A stretch of DNA of 10,919 nucleotides, taken from positions 1 through 10,919 of the forward strand of contig WRDG01000054.1 of the NCBI GenBank assembly GCA_009783525.1, read 5' to 3'. Shown piece after piece: positions 1 through 6,904 of this stretch. The notes under the pieces were generated by a model that saw only the letters and a program-made list of their open reading frames with translations, ran no database searches and was not told the origin of the DNA. A program made the position numbers and the translations under genes. The stretch is from Defluviitaleaceae bacterium (GTDB lineage: Bacteria; Bacillota; Clostridia; Lachnospirales; WQUN01). Numbering within the stretch: the stretch's first letter is position 1; each line of letters opens with the position of its first letter.

Positions 1-330
1 AAACTCGTATCGGTCCGTTATATTTCCGCTTGCGACAACAACGGGAGCGGGCACGGAAAGATCTTTTGCCCGCAGCAGGCCGTACAGTTCGGCCGCCATA
101 ACAGTGCCGACGCCGGGTATACCCGCTTCCTTAGGCGCGAAAATTTTTATCGCATAATTTTTGCTTTTAAAAACGGCGTTGCTGCACCAGCCGGCCGACT
201 TTATTTTTTCCGCTTCGATGCCGTGCCTGTTAAAAATAAATTTTATCAGCTTATCGAAAGATTTGACGGATGTATTAATTTTTACCCAGTCACTACGCGA
301 AGCAATTTTTTCGTTAAATAAATGCGGCAT
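1..330 (-). CDS. APH-like phosphotransferase, N-terminal part (cut by window edge)
   Basis: The reading frame is open from an ATG at 328-330 to the left edge, giving 110 codons without a stop. It resembles the N-lobe of aminoglycoside phosphotransferase / choline kinase-type small-molecule kinases. An NAVFKSKNYAIKIFAP stretch (residues 51-66) puts Lys62 where the ATP-binding lysine sits, followed by a helix with Glu81 (MAAELYGLLRAKDL) and a VPAPVVVASG strand typical of the hinge-side lobe. The catalytic loop (HGDxxxxN) would lie beyond the window, so neither substrate nor activity can be judged. The first 40 residues are unusual in composition and I do not recognise them. The frame stays open upstream of the ATG, so the start is not certain; only a weak AGGGCG precedes it. 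The gene diverges from the URO-D gene. The assignment rests on N-lobe pattern alone. Confidence 0.6.
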   Translation of the reverse strand, partial: MPHLFNEKIASRSDWVKINTSVKSFDKLIKFIFNRHGIEAEKIKSAGWCSNAVFKSKNYAIKIFAPKEAGIPGVGTVMAAELYGLLRAKDLSVPAPVVVASGNITDRYEF

Positions 331-361
331 TTCAAGCGCCCTAATAAAAAATTTGTGATTA

Positions 362-391
362 TTGTACTCTATCGGAAGGTTGTGGTATACA
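362..391 (+). promoter_or_regulatory. Candidate extended -10 promoter for the URO-D gene
   Basis: TTGTAC at 362-367 is followed after 18 bases by TATACA at 386-391, preceded by TG at 383-384 in the extended -10 arrangement. Transcription would begin near 398, which leaves a short leader with a GGAG ribosome site and favours the ATG at 426 over the one at 393. The -35 match is poor (3 of 6), so this is a candidate only. Confidence 0.35.
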
Positions 392-425
392 AATGATACA
401 AATATGCGATGGAGCGCAGGCCTAT

Positions 426-1481
426 ATGGGTAAAAGGCGGGAGCCGAACTTCGAGCGTTTAAATAATGCGTTGTTCTGCAAGGCGACGGACGCGCCTCCG
501 CTTGCGGAGCTTTTCCACGACATCGAGGTGATGGACGGCCTCGCGGGCCGCGAGGTCAACACGACAGAGGACCTGATTAATTTTTATTTTAACTTCGGGT
601 ACGACTATGTGCCTGTTGACTGCGGCAAATGGTTTACCGGATACAGAGGCGCGGAGTTTGAAACAAACAGCGCGCGCTCGCTAAGGGAGGGCCGAAGGAA
701 ACGAAAAATATTTACCGACGATGTAAAAAGCCATTTTCATATAGACAATTTGTCTGATTTTAAAAAATACGATTGGTCGCATCACGACTGGCTGCGCGGC
801 GGCGGCGACCTTTCCTATTTTGATTATATAGCGGAAAAACTGCCGCAGGGTATGAAGCTTGTCGCGTGGAGCGACGGCATTTACGAAATATTTCCCAAGT
901 TTGTTGGCTACGATAATTTTTGCTACGCCCTGTACGACGACATTAAATTTATCGAAGAGGTTTTTTATAGTACGGGCGAACGCGCGGTTGAGGCGTACGC
1001 CCGCGTGGCGGCGCACCCTGCGGTGGGCGCGGTGTGGCTCGCCGACGACATCGGCTATACCGAAGGCCTGCTTTGGCCGCCGGAGCTGATGCGAAAATAT
1101 TTGTTTCCGTATTACAAACGCATCGGCGACGCGGCCAAAAAAAACGGCAAGCCGTTTATTTTCCACTCGGACGGAAGGCTGTGGGAAATATTGCCGGATT
1201 TGATCGAAGCGGGCGTAAACGCCATCCAGCCCATCGAACCTAAGGCATGGGATGCCGAAAAAATAATTGAAAAATATGGCGGCAGGCTGTGCGTGATGGG
1301 CACGATAGACCTCGACCTGCTGTGCAGGGGTACCGCATTTGAAACAATCGGCATGACAAAAAGTCATATTAAAGCATACGGAAGCGGCGGCTTTGCCGTC
1401 GGCACCACCAACACGCCGACCTATTACATGAAGCTCGAAAACTACCGCGCGATGATAGACGCGGCTAACCCGGAAATATAA
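426..1481 (+). CDS. Uroporphyrinogen decarboxylase (URO-D) superfamily protein
   Basis: A 351-residue protein with the overall pattern of the URO-D / cobalamin-related methyltransferase TIM-barrel superfamily. It shows an N-terminal RREPNFERLNNAL helix followed by a short core strand, then PFIFHSDGRLWEILPDLIEAG in the second half, IQPIEP, YGGRLCVMGTID, and a C-terminal GGFAVGTTN..YYMKLENYRAMIDA segment. True HemE signatures such as the N-terminal RQAGRYMPEYR are absent, so it is unlikely to make coproporphyrinogen. The zinc-binding cysteines of MtaA-type methyltransferases are not seen at the HSDG position. Many such paralogues act in methyl transfer or have unknown roles; I cannot pick a substrate. 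The frame extends to an ATG at 393 (11 more residues, GGAAGG 13 bases upstream), but 426 has GGAG at 411-414, fits the candidate promoter, and gives a normal family N-terminus. A 99-base gap separates it from the SEC-C gene. Confidence 0.85.
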   Translation: MGKRREPNFERLNNALFCKATDAPPLAELFHDIEVMDGLAGREVNTTEDLINFYFNFGYDYVPVDCGKWFTGYRGAEFETNSARSLREGRRKRKIFTDDVKSHFHIDNLSDFKKYDWSHHDWLRGGGDLSYFDYIAEKLPQGMKLVAWSDGIYEIFPKFVGYDNFCYALYDDIKFIEEVFYSTGERAVEAYARVAAHPAVGAVWLADDIGYTEGLLWPPELMRKYLFPYYKRIGDAAKKNGKPFIFHSDGRLWEILPDLIEAGVNAIQPIEPKAWDAEKIIEKYGGRLCVMGTIDLDLLCRGTAFETIGMTKSHIKAYGSGGFAVGTTNTPTYYMKLENYRAMIDAANPEI

Positions 1482-1580
1482 ATATATAAACGGAACTTTA
1501 TAAATTCATTTGGGTTTATAGAAATAACCTAAACGGAAAGGCGCGGACATCCGCAGGCTTGTCACGCGAAAGGTAAAAAA

Positions 1581-2078
1581 ATGGGACTTTACGAAGCATG
1601 GAAGAGGATCGCCTTCGACACCATGGGGCAGACGGTAAGCAGAATATGGGATATATATCTGCCGCTTGAAAAAAAGGTTTACGAAAGCATCCTGCGCGAA
1701 AAATGCACGCGGGTCGAGGGCACGGTCAAGGAGCTTGCCGCGCGTTTCAACATGACAACGCTGCAGGTATGCGCTTTTTTCGACGGTATTAACGAAGCCG
1801 TGGACGGCCTGCCGGATCTTGAGGACATGGAAGAAGACACTGCGGTCGCCTTCGACATCGAGTACGAGCGGCTGTACAAGCAAATGGTCGAATACAAGGC
1901 CGAAAAATTGTATTCGCTGCCCGAATGGGACAATGTGATCGAACCCGACCGCCAAAAAGAGCTTTATTCGGAGCAAAAAAATTCGCGCACCGTCGTACGC
2001 GAAGCCGCCAAGGTGGGACGCAACGCCGCCTGTCCGTGCGGCAGCGGCAAAAAATTCAAGCAGTGCTGCGGGAAATAA
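1581..2078 (+). CDS. SEC-C motif zinc-binding protein
   Basis: A 165-residue protein ending in a SEC-C motif, VGRNAACPCGSGKKFKQCCGK (residues 145-165), with Cys151, Cys153, Cys162 and Cys163 as the probable zinc ligands. The motif is known from the C-terminus of SecA and from many small proteins. The rest (1-140) is predicted helical: a MGLYEAWKRIAFD start, a central CAFFDGINEAVDGL segment, an acidic stretch near 80-90, and a YSLPEWDNVI segment near 111-120. The length and this order resemble a family of about 165 residues common in Clostridia whose function is not established. AAAGG six bases before the ATG is a good ribosome site. The coding end overlaps the start of the next gene, which suggests translational coupling to Sua5. 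The motif assignment is firm; the cellular role is unknown. Confidence 0.88.
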   Translation: MGLYEAWKRIAFDTMGQTVSRIWDIYLPLEKKVYESILREKCTRVEGTVKELAARFNMTTLQVCAFFDGINEAVDGLPDLEDMEEDTAVAFDIEYERLYKQMVEYKAEKLYSLPEWDNVIEPDRQKELYSEQKNSRTVVREAAKVGRNAACPCGSGKKFKQCCGK

Positions 2079-3148
2079 CTGCGTCTTCTCTTGCGGAGGC
2101 CGCCGGAATAATAAAAAACGGCGGGCTCGTGGTTTTTCCTACGGAAACTGTCTACGGGCTTGGCGCAGACGCGTTTAACGCGGAAGCGGTAAAGCGGGTT
2201 TACGCGGCAAAAGGCAGGCCGCCCGACAACCCGCTTATTTTGCATGTAAATTTTTTTTGCGAAATCGAGCCGTATGTGACGGCGGCAAGCGAAACAACAA
2301 AAAAACTTGTCGGCTCTTTTTGGCCCGGGCCGCTCACATTGGTGCTTAATAAAAGCGAGGCGTTCCCTAAAGACGCGTGCATGGGGATTGATACCGTCGC
2401 GGTGCGTTCGCCGTCAAACGAAACGGCGCGCAAGTTGATCGAATTGTCCGGCCGCATAATAGCCGCGCCCAGCGCGAACAAATCGGGAAAGCCGAGCCCG
2501 ACCTGCGCGGCCCATGCCGAAGCCGACCTTGCGGGCGAAGCGGACATGATACTGGACGGCGGCGAAACGGCTATCGGCTTGGAATCTACCGTGCTCGATT
2601 GCACCGGAGCAAAGCCTTTAATACTTCGGTTAGGAGCCGTTACGGCGGAGCAGATCGAAAGCGTGCTGGGCGTCCCTGTAAGCGCATCGGGCGGCGGAAA
2701 CGGAACGCCGAAATCGCCTGGCGTAAAATATAAGCATTATTCGCCCGAGGCGGAAATGACCGTGGTCAAAGGCGCAAAAACAGATGTCTTAAAATATTTT
2801 ACCGGGATATTAAACGGAGCCGTAAGCGGGCGGCCTGTCGGATTTATGGCCGCGTCAACGGTTTCGCGGCGCCTGCTTGCGGAAAAAAAATGGGAGTGCC
2901 TGCCGGGTATAGCGTCCGCGTGGAAAACTGTTTATAGCGACGCGGAATTTTTTCTGTTCGATATGGGGCCGGAAAAAAGTCCCGAAACAGCCGCAAAAAA
3001 AATATTTTCGATTTTGCGGCATATGGACTGCTGCGGAGCGGGAAAAATTTTTTGCGAGGCGTTTGATGAAAGCGGAGCGGGGGCGGCGGTTATGGACAGG
3101 CTCTTAAAGGCGGCGGGCGGCAATCTGACCGATTTGACGCGGCCATGA
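2063..3148 (+). CDS. sua5: Threonylcarbamoyl-AMP synthase (Sua5 type)
   Basis: Makes threonylcarbamoyl-AMP from threonine, bicarbonate and ATP, the first step of t6A modification at A37 of ANN-decoding tRNAs; cytosolic. The YrdC domain covers about residues 8-205 with the FPTETVYGLGADAF motif (25-38), NPLILHV, SANKSGKPSPT (the SxN motif) and GGETAIGLESTVLDCTG. The SPGVKYKHYSPEAEM linker then leads to a C-terminal Sua5 domain, so this is the long Sua5 form (about 361 residues; the Bacillus YwlC protein is near 346) and not the short TsaC. The frame is open far upstream to 1925, but that part is only another frame of the SEC-C gene. I chose GTG at 2063 because it gives a normal family N-terminus. 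No good Shine-Dalgarno precedes it, so the start is the weakest point; it overlaps the SEC-C gene by 16 bases. The stop overlaps the phosphatase start as ATGA. Confidence 0.93.
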   Translation: MLREITASSLAEAAGIIKNGGLVVFPTETVYGLGADAFNAEAVKRVYAAKGRPPDNPLILHVNFFCEIEPYVTAASETTKKLVGSFWPGPLTLVLNKSEAFPKDACMGIDTVAVRSPSNETARKLIELSGRIIAAPSANKSGKPSPTCAAHAEADLAGEADMILDGGETAIGLESTVLDCTGAKPLILRLGAVTAEQIESVLGVPVSASGGGNGTPKSPGVKYKHYSPEAEMTVVKGAKTDVLKYFTGILNGAVSGRPVGFMAASTVSRRLLAEKKWECLPGIASAWKTVYSDAEFFLFDMGPEKSPETAAKKIFSILRHMDCCGAGKIFCEAFDESGAGAAVMDRLLKAAGGNLTDLTRP

Positions 3149-3582
3149 CAAAAAAAGAGATTCTTTTTGTTTGCACGGGCAACACATGCCGCAGTCCGAT
3201 GGCTGCGGCGCTTGCCTGTAAAATGTTCGATTCGGTTTCGGCTTCTTCGGCGGGGATGGCCGCAGACATGAGCGCGGCCGCGAGCTTCGGCGCAAGAGCC
3301 GCCATGCTCAGCGAAGGGATCGACATAAGCGGCCACTTTCCGCGGCAGGTCGACTTGCAAATGATGGAACACGCGGACATCGTGCTGGCAATGGCGGCGC
3401 ATCATAAAAAATCGTTATGCGCCATGTTTTTCGCGCAGGCAAAAAAAATCCATACTCTCGGGGATTATGCGGGCGGAAATTTTGCCGGCCTCGACGTAAG
3501 CGACCCCTACGGTATGGATTTAAATTTTTATTTAGAATGTGCGGCTCTGCTCAAAGCGATGCTTGGAGCCTGCGAATTTTAA
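3145..3582 (+). CDS. ywlE: Low-molecular-weight protein phosphatase, YwlE-like
   Basis: A 145-residue cytosolic phosphatase of the low-molecular-weight PTP family. The P-loop CTGNTCRS (residues 10-17) supplies nucleophile Cys10 and Arg16; the general acid is Asp120 in the DVSDPYG loop. The threonine at residue 14 matches Thr11 of Bacillus YwlE, which is known to favour phosphoarginine, whereas tyrosine phosphatases usually have isoleucine (CxGNICRS). The likely substrate is therefore phosphoarginine on proteins, although no McsB arginine kinase gene is in the window. The ATG overlaps the Sua5 stop (ATGA), so the two are probably translationally coupled. Bacillus keeps ywlC and ywlE close together, which supports the naming; rpiB, a frequent neighbour, is absent. 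The stop codon shares bases with the convergent GH2 gene. Confidence 0.92.
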   Translation: MTKKEILFVCTGNTCRSPMAAALACKMFDSVSASSAGMAADMSAAASFGARAAMLSEGIDISGHFPRQVDLQMMEHADIVLAMAAHHKKSLCAMFFAQAKKIHTLGDYAGGNFAGLDVSDPYGMDLNFYLECAALLKAMLGACEF

Positions 3583-5888
3583 ACAGCTTCTATGTCGGTT
3601 TGAGCTGACGCGAGCCCCTGCGCGCTTGCCGTAAGGCTGATTGCGCCTTTGCATCCGTTGGTACGCACTACGGCCATCGCCTTGCCTTGGAACACACGGC
3701 GCACTCCGGTTGTGTACATCTCTTCCGAATTATGCTTGCCGCTTCCGAAAGCCTGAAGCACGCCCGCGCCGTTTACCGAGAAAAATATTTCGTTGTTTGC
3801 GAAGGGTACGAGGTTGCCTTCCGCGTCAAGCACTTCGACCGTAACGAAGCTTAAATCCGAATTGCTTGAGCTAAGCTTGCTTCTGTCCGGCGTTAGTTTT
3901 ATTGAAACAGGAGCCCCAACGGTTTTTAACGAGGCGCGGTATTTTTCCGCGCCTTTTTCGTACGTGACCGCCGTGAGCTCGCCGGGCGCGTAAACTGTTT
4001 CGAATCTCGCCTTGTATGCGTTCGCCTTGCCGACCGGCTTCCTGCCGAGTGATTCGCCGTTAATGAACAGCTCAGCCTCGTCGCCGCTTGCGTACACGTC
4101 GATTTCGATCGGCTTGCCTTCGTAGCCGTCCCAATTCCAGTTTTGCACGACATCCGGGTAGCCCCACCAGGAAATTTCCATTTCTTTGCCGTGGTTGTAC
4201 GGCTTGTGCACCGCTATGTACGGCGCCTTGTCCGCGCCCCATACGAAGTCGCGGTAATAAGACTGCGGCCGCTTAAAGCCGCAGACGTCGATGTCGCCGC
4301 AGCGGGCCTGGTCGGGCAGTCCCTTTTCGTCCTGCTCCGAGCCCTTGCTGTCTTTATATTTTACCCAGCCGATGTTCGACTCGCCCAAATAATCCCACGA
4401 AGTCCAAACGAAATCGCCTATCACATACGGCAGTTTTTCGACGAGCTCCCAATATTCAAAACTTTCTTTGGGAAATGTTTCTGTGCCCGCGATAATGCGG
4501 CCCGGAAATTTTTTGCCGTCTTCTTCGTAACGGTCTCGCAGGTAATTATAGCCCACTATGCTAAGCGGCTCCGCGAACTCTCTTGTCAAGTGCCCCCAAG
4601 TGTCTTCGATGCCCGCCTCTTTTAATTCGTCAAGTATGAGCTGCTCGCCCCACAGCATGCACAGAGCGTTAGTGACCGGGCGCGTCGGGTCGAGCTCCCG
4701 TGTATAGTCGGCAAGCGCCTTTGCCACTTTATAGCCGTTCGAACGGCCGTCGCGTTCGATTATCTCGTTGCCCGTCGACCATATTACGACGCTCGGATGG
4801 TTGCGGTCGCGAAGGATCATCGACTCCGTGTCGCGCTTCCACCAGTCGCGGAAATGCAGGTTATAGTCGAAGGGGTTTTTGCCGTCGTCCCAGCAGTCGA
4901 AAGATTCGTCTATCACGAGCATACCGAGCCTGTCGCAGGCGTCAAGAAACGCGGGCGAGGGCGGGTTGTGCGCGCAACGCGTAGCGTCGTAGCCGCTCGC
5001 TTTTAAAAGTTCGACCTTGCGCTCTTCTGCGCGGTCAAATGCCGCCGAGCCGAGTATTCCGCAGTCATGATGCACGCAGCCGCCCTTCATTTTGATGGTC
5101 TTGCCGTTAAGCCTGAAGCCGTTTACGGCGTCGACCTCTATCATGCGTATCCCGAACGGGGTTTTTACCGTATCGATAACTTTTCCGTCCGCGATTATTT
5201 CAGAAACCAGCGTGTATAAATATGGGCTGTTTGGCGACCAAAGTTTAGGGTCGATAACTTTTAACTCCTGCACGGTTTTATTTTTGCCCGCTGTCAAATC
5301 AACCTCCGCTGACGAAATCTCGGTGCTGTTTGCGTTTAAAACGGTGTTTCTTAAAGTGACGCCGCAGCATAAATTATTTTCCGACGTCGTTTCGATTTTT
5401 ACTGTGTTAACGTCGGGCGTCGAAACGAAAACACCCCACGGCTCTATATACGCGCCGTCCGCGGTAAGCAGCCAAACATGGCGGTAGATGCCCGAACCGC
5501 TGTACCAGCGCGTGTTCGGCATCGAATCGTTGGCTACGTTGACGCTCACGGTATTGTCTTTGTCGTAATGCAAAAACGGCGTGAGATCCGCGTGGAAGCT
5601 CGTGTAGCCGTACGGATGGAAGGCGACCTGCTGGCTGTTGACGCGCACCGTCGCGTTCATGTACACGCCTTCAAATTCGAGCATGACCTTTTTGCCCTTC
5701 CAGTCTGCGGGCACATTGAATATTTTGCGGTACTCGGCGTTCCCGCCGGGGAAAAAGCCGTTGCCGCCTCCGCCGCGCGCCTTCTCGTCGCGTTTTTGCT
5801 CGACGCTGTAGTCGTGCGGCAAATCAACCGTCCGCGAGGTCCAGTTAAAATTAAACTGCCACTTGCTGTCGAAAAGCTCCTTTTTCAT
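3579..5888 (-). CDS. Glycoside hydrolase family 2 beta-glycosidase (beta-galactosidase-like)
   Basis: A 769-residue retaining glycosidase with the GH2 architecture: an N-terminal sugar-binding jelly roll (about 1-145, with WKGKKVMLEFEGVYMNATVRVN and SGSGIYRHVWL), an immunoglobulin-like domain (145-250), and a TIM barrel from about 255 (FRLNGKTIKMKGGCVHHDCG). The likely acid/base is Glu375 in WSTGNEI and the likely nucleophile Glu470 in AGTETFP. A DUF4982-like domain follows (about 560-650, with AELFINGESLG), then a C-terminal domain of the GH2 fifth-domain type (about 660-769, with GAGVLQAFGSG). There is no signal peptide, so it acts in the cytoplasm on an imported glycoside. No transporter is present in the window. 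Beta-galactosidase is the commonest activity in this subgroup, but beta-glucuronidase or other beta-glycosidase activity cannot be excluded. The ATG overlaps the kinase stop (ATGA). Confidence 0.93.
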   Translation of the reverse strand: MKKELFDSKWQFNFNWTSRTVDLPHDYSVEQKRDEKARGGGGNGFFPGGNAEYRKIFNVPADWKGKKVMLEFEGVYMNATVRVNSQQVAFHPYGYTSFHADLTPFLHYDKDNTVSVNVANDSMPNTRWYSGSGIYRHVWLLTADGAYIEPWGVFVSTPDVNTVKIETTSENNLCCGVTLRNTVLNANSTEISSAEVDLTAGKNKTVQELKVIDPKLWSPNSPYLYTLVSEIIADGKVIDTVKTPFGIRMIEVDAVNGFRLNGKTIKMKGGCVHHDCGILGSAAFDRAEERKVELLKASGYDATRCAHNPPSPAFLDACDRLGMLVIDESFDCWDDGKNPFDYNLHFRDWWKRDTESMILRDRNHPSVVIWSTGNEIIERDGRSNGYKVAKALADYTRELDPTRPVTNALCMLWGEQLILDELKEAGIEDTWGHLTREFAEPLSIVGYNYLRDRYEEDGKKFPGRIIAGTETFPKESFEYWELVEKLPYVIGDFVWTSWDYLGESNIGWVKYKDSKGSEQDEKGLPDQARCGDIDVCGFKRPQSYYRDFVWGADKAPYIAVHKPYNHGKEMEISWWGYPDVVQNWNWDGYEGKPIEIDVYASGDEAELFINGESLGRKPVGKANAYKARFETVYAPGELTAVTYEKGAEKYRASLKTVGAPVSIKLTPDRSKLSSSNSDLSFVTVEVLDAEGNLVPFANNEIFFSVNGAGVLQAFGSGKHNSEEMYTTGVRRVFQGKAMAVVRTNGCKGAISLTASAQGLASAQTDIEAV

Positions 5889-6868
5889 TGGTAGCCCCCT
5901 GAATATATTTTTTTATGCTTGCTTATCATTTCATCGGCTGTCGCCTGCCCGGTCGTGCCTATCTGTGCTACGCATATGGAGGCGAGCAGACATCCCGCGG
6001 CCGCCGCTTCGCAAACGGACGCGCCGCAGCAGAGCGCGGCGGCAGCGCCCGCGGTAAAAGCGTCGCCCGCGCCGCAAATGTCCGTCGGACCTTTAACCTC
6101 AAACGGCGGGATTGTAACAGCCCTGCCGTTTTCGTAAGCCAGCGCGCCTTTTTCGCCGAGCGTAATAAAAAAGGGCTTATTGCCCAAACGGCGCGAAGTC
6201 TCTTCCGCGTCCGGTATTTCGCGTTCGTTACCCTTGACAATCATGTTTGCAAAAGAACCTATGCGGCTTCTGGAATCTGCGATCATTATCAAGCCTGGCA
6301 TGATTTTTGCCAATCCGATTAAAAAATCACGTACGCGCTCCGTAACGACGCCCCTGTCTTTTTCCGATACCTGATCCATTATGATGAGCGCGTCCGCATG
6401 CGCGGCGGCTTTTTTTATGTTCGAAATTATTTCGTCTTCAATATGCGCGGGTGTGGGCGAAAAATTTTTTACATCCAAACGGTTCAGCTCGCGCGGAGGG
6501 TTTTCGCCGTACATCGGCTTGGTATATGTGGGTGTTGCGCGGCTTGGCGCGCTTATCAAGCATTCCGTATCGACGCCGAGTTTTTTGAGCGCGCCGCTCA
6601 GCTCAAAACCCCTGCCGTCGCCGCCTATGACGCTTACGGCGTAAACCGAGCCGACGCCAAGCACCGCAAGGTTTTTTGCGACGGTGCCGGCCGCGCCGGG
6701 GCTTACCGCGCGCGAAACAACCTGATACGCGGTCAGGCCCGTTTCGATGGACGGTTCGTCGAGAGCGGGGTCGATGTGAAGATATTCGTCCAAAAAGAAG
6801 TCGCCTGCCACGGCGATTTTTTTTTGCCCGATGCCGGAAAAAATTTGCGCCAATCTGTCGGTCGTCAT
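5885..6868 (-). CDS. PfkB-family sugar kinase, RfaE/HldA-like
   Basis: A 327-residue ribokinase-superfamily kinase that phosphorylates a sugar or sugar phosphate with ATP. Visible motifs are AVAGDFFLDEYLHID (19-33, start of the sugar site), PGAAGTVAKNLAVLG (57-71, the first PfkB signature region), IGGDGRG (81-87), an RATPTYTKPMY...LNRLD stretch (110-132), the NxxE motif Asn214-Glu217, and GPTDICGAGDAFTAG (260-274) with the GAGD anion hole and catalytic Asp269. The RATPTYTK/LNRLD pair resembles RfaE/HldE, which 1-phosphorylates heptose 7-phosphate. The C-terminal nucleotidyltransferase domain of HldE is missing, so this is a kinase-only protein. It lies 36 bases downstream of the SIS-HAD gene and is coupled to the GH2 gene. 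AAGGA about 12 bases before the ATG is the ribosome site. The substrate is inferred by resemblance only. Confidence 0.88.
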   Translation of the reverse strand: MTTDRLAQIFSGIGQKKIAVAGDFFLDEYLHIDPALDEPSIETGLTAYQVVSRAVSPGAAGTVAKNLAVLGVGSVYAVSVIGGDGRGFELSGALKKLGVDTECLISAPSRATPTYTKPMYGENPPRELNRLDVKNFSPTPAHIEDEIISNIKKAAAHADALIIMDQVSEKDRGVVTERVRDFLIGLAKIMPGLIMIADSRSRIGSFANMIVKGNEREIPDAEETSRRLGNKPFFITLGEKGALAYENGRAVTIPPFEVKGPTDICGAGDAFTAGAAAALCCGASVCEAAAAGCLLASICVAQIGTTGQATADEMISKHKKIYSGGYQ

Positions 6869-6904
6869 TTTAAATTCGCGTCCTTCGTATTTTTTATGCT
6901 TTAC

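Noticed and set aside
681..1367. Long minus-strand open frame of 228 codons opposite the URO-D gene
   Set aside because: It is the antisense of a clear protein family member, has no ribosome site or recognisable motifs, and its composition (rich in Arg, His, Phe, Val) is typical of a shadow frame.
1543..1554. GCGGACATCCGC palindrome before the SEC-C gene as a terminator
   Set aside because: The stem is only five pairs and is not followed by a T run, so it does not qualify as a terminator.
1925..2062. Upstream part of the Sua5 frame from the ATG at 1925
   Set aside because: It overlaps the SEC-C coding sequence, is Arg-rich and unlike any Sua5 N-terminus.
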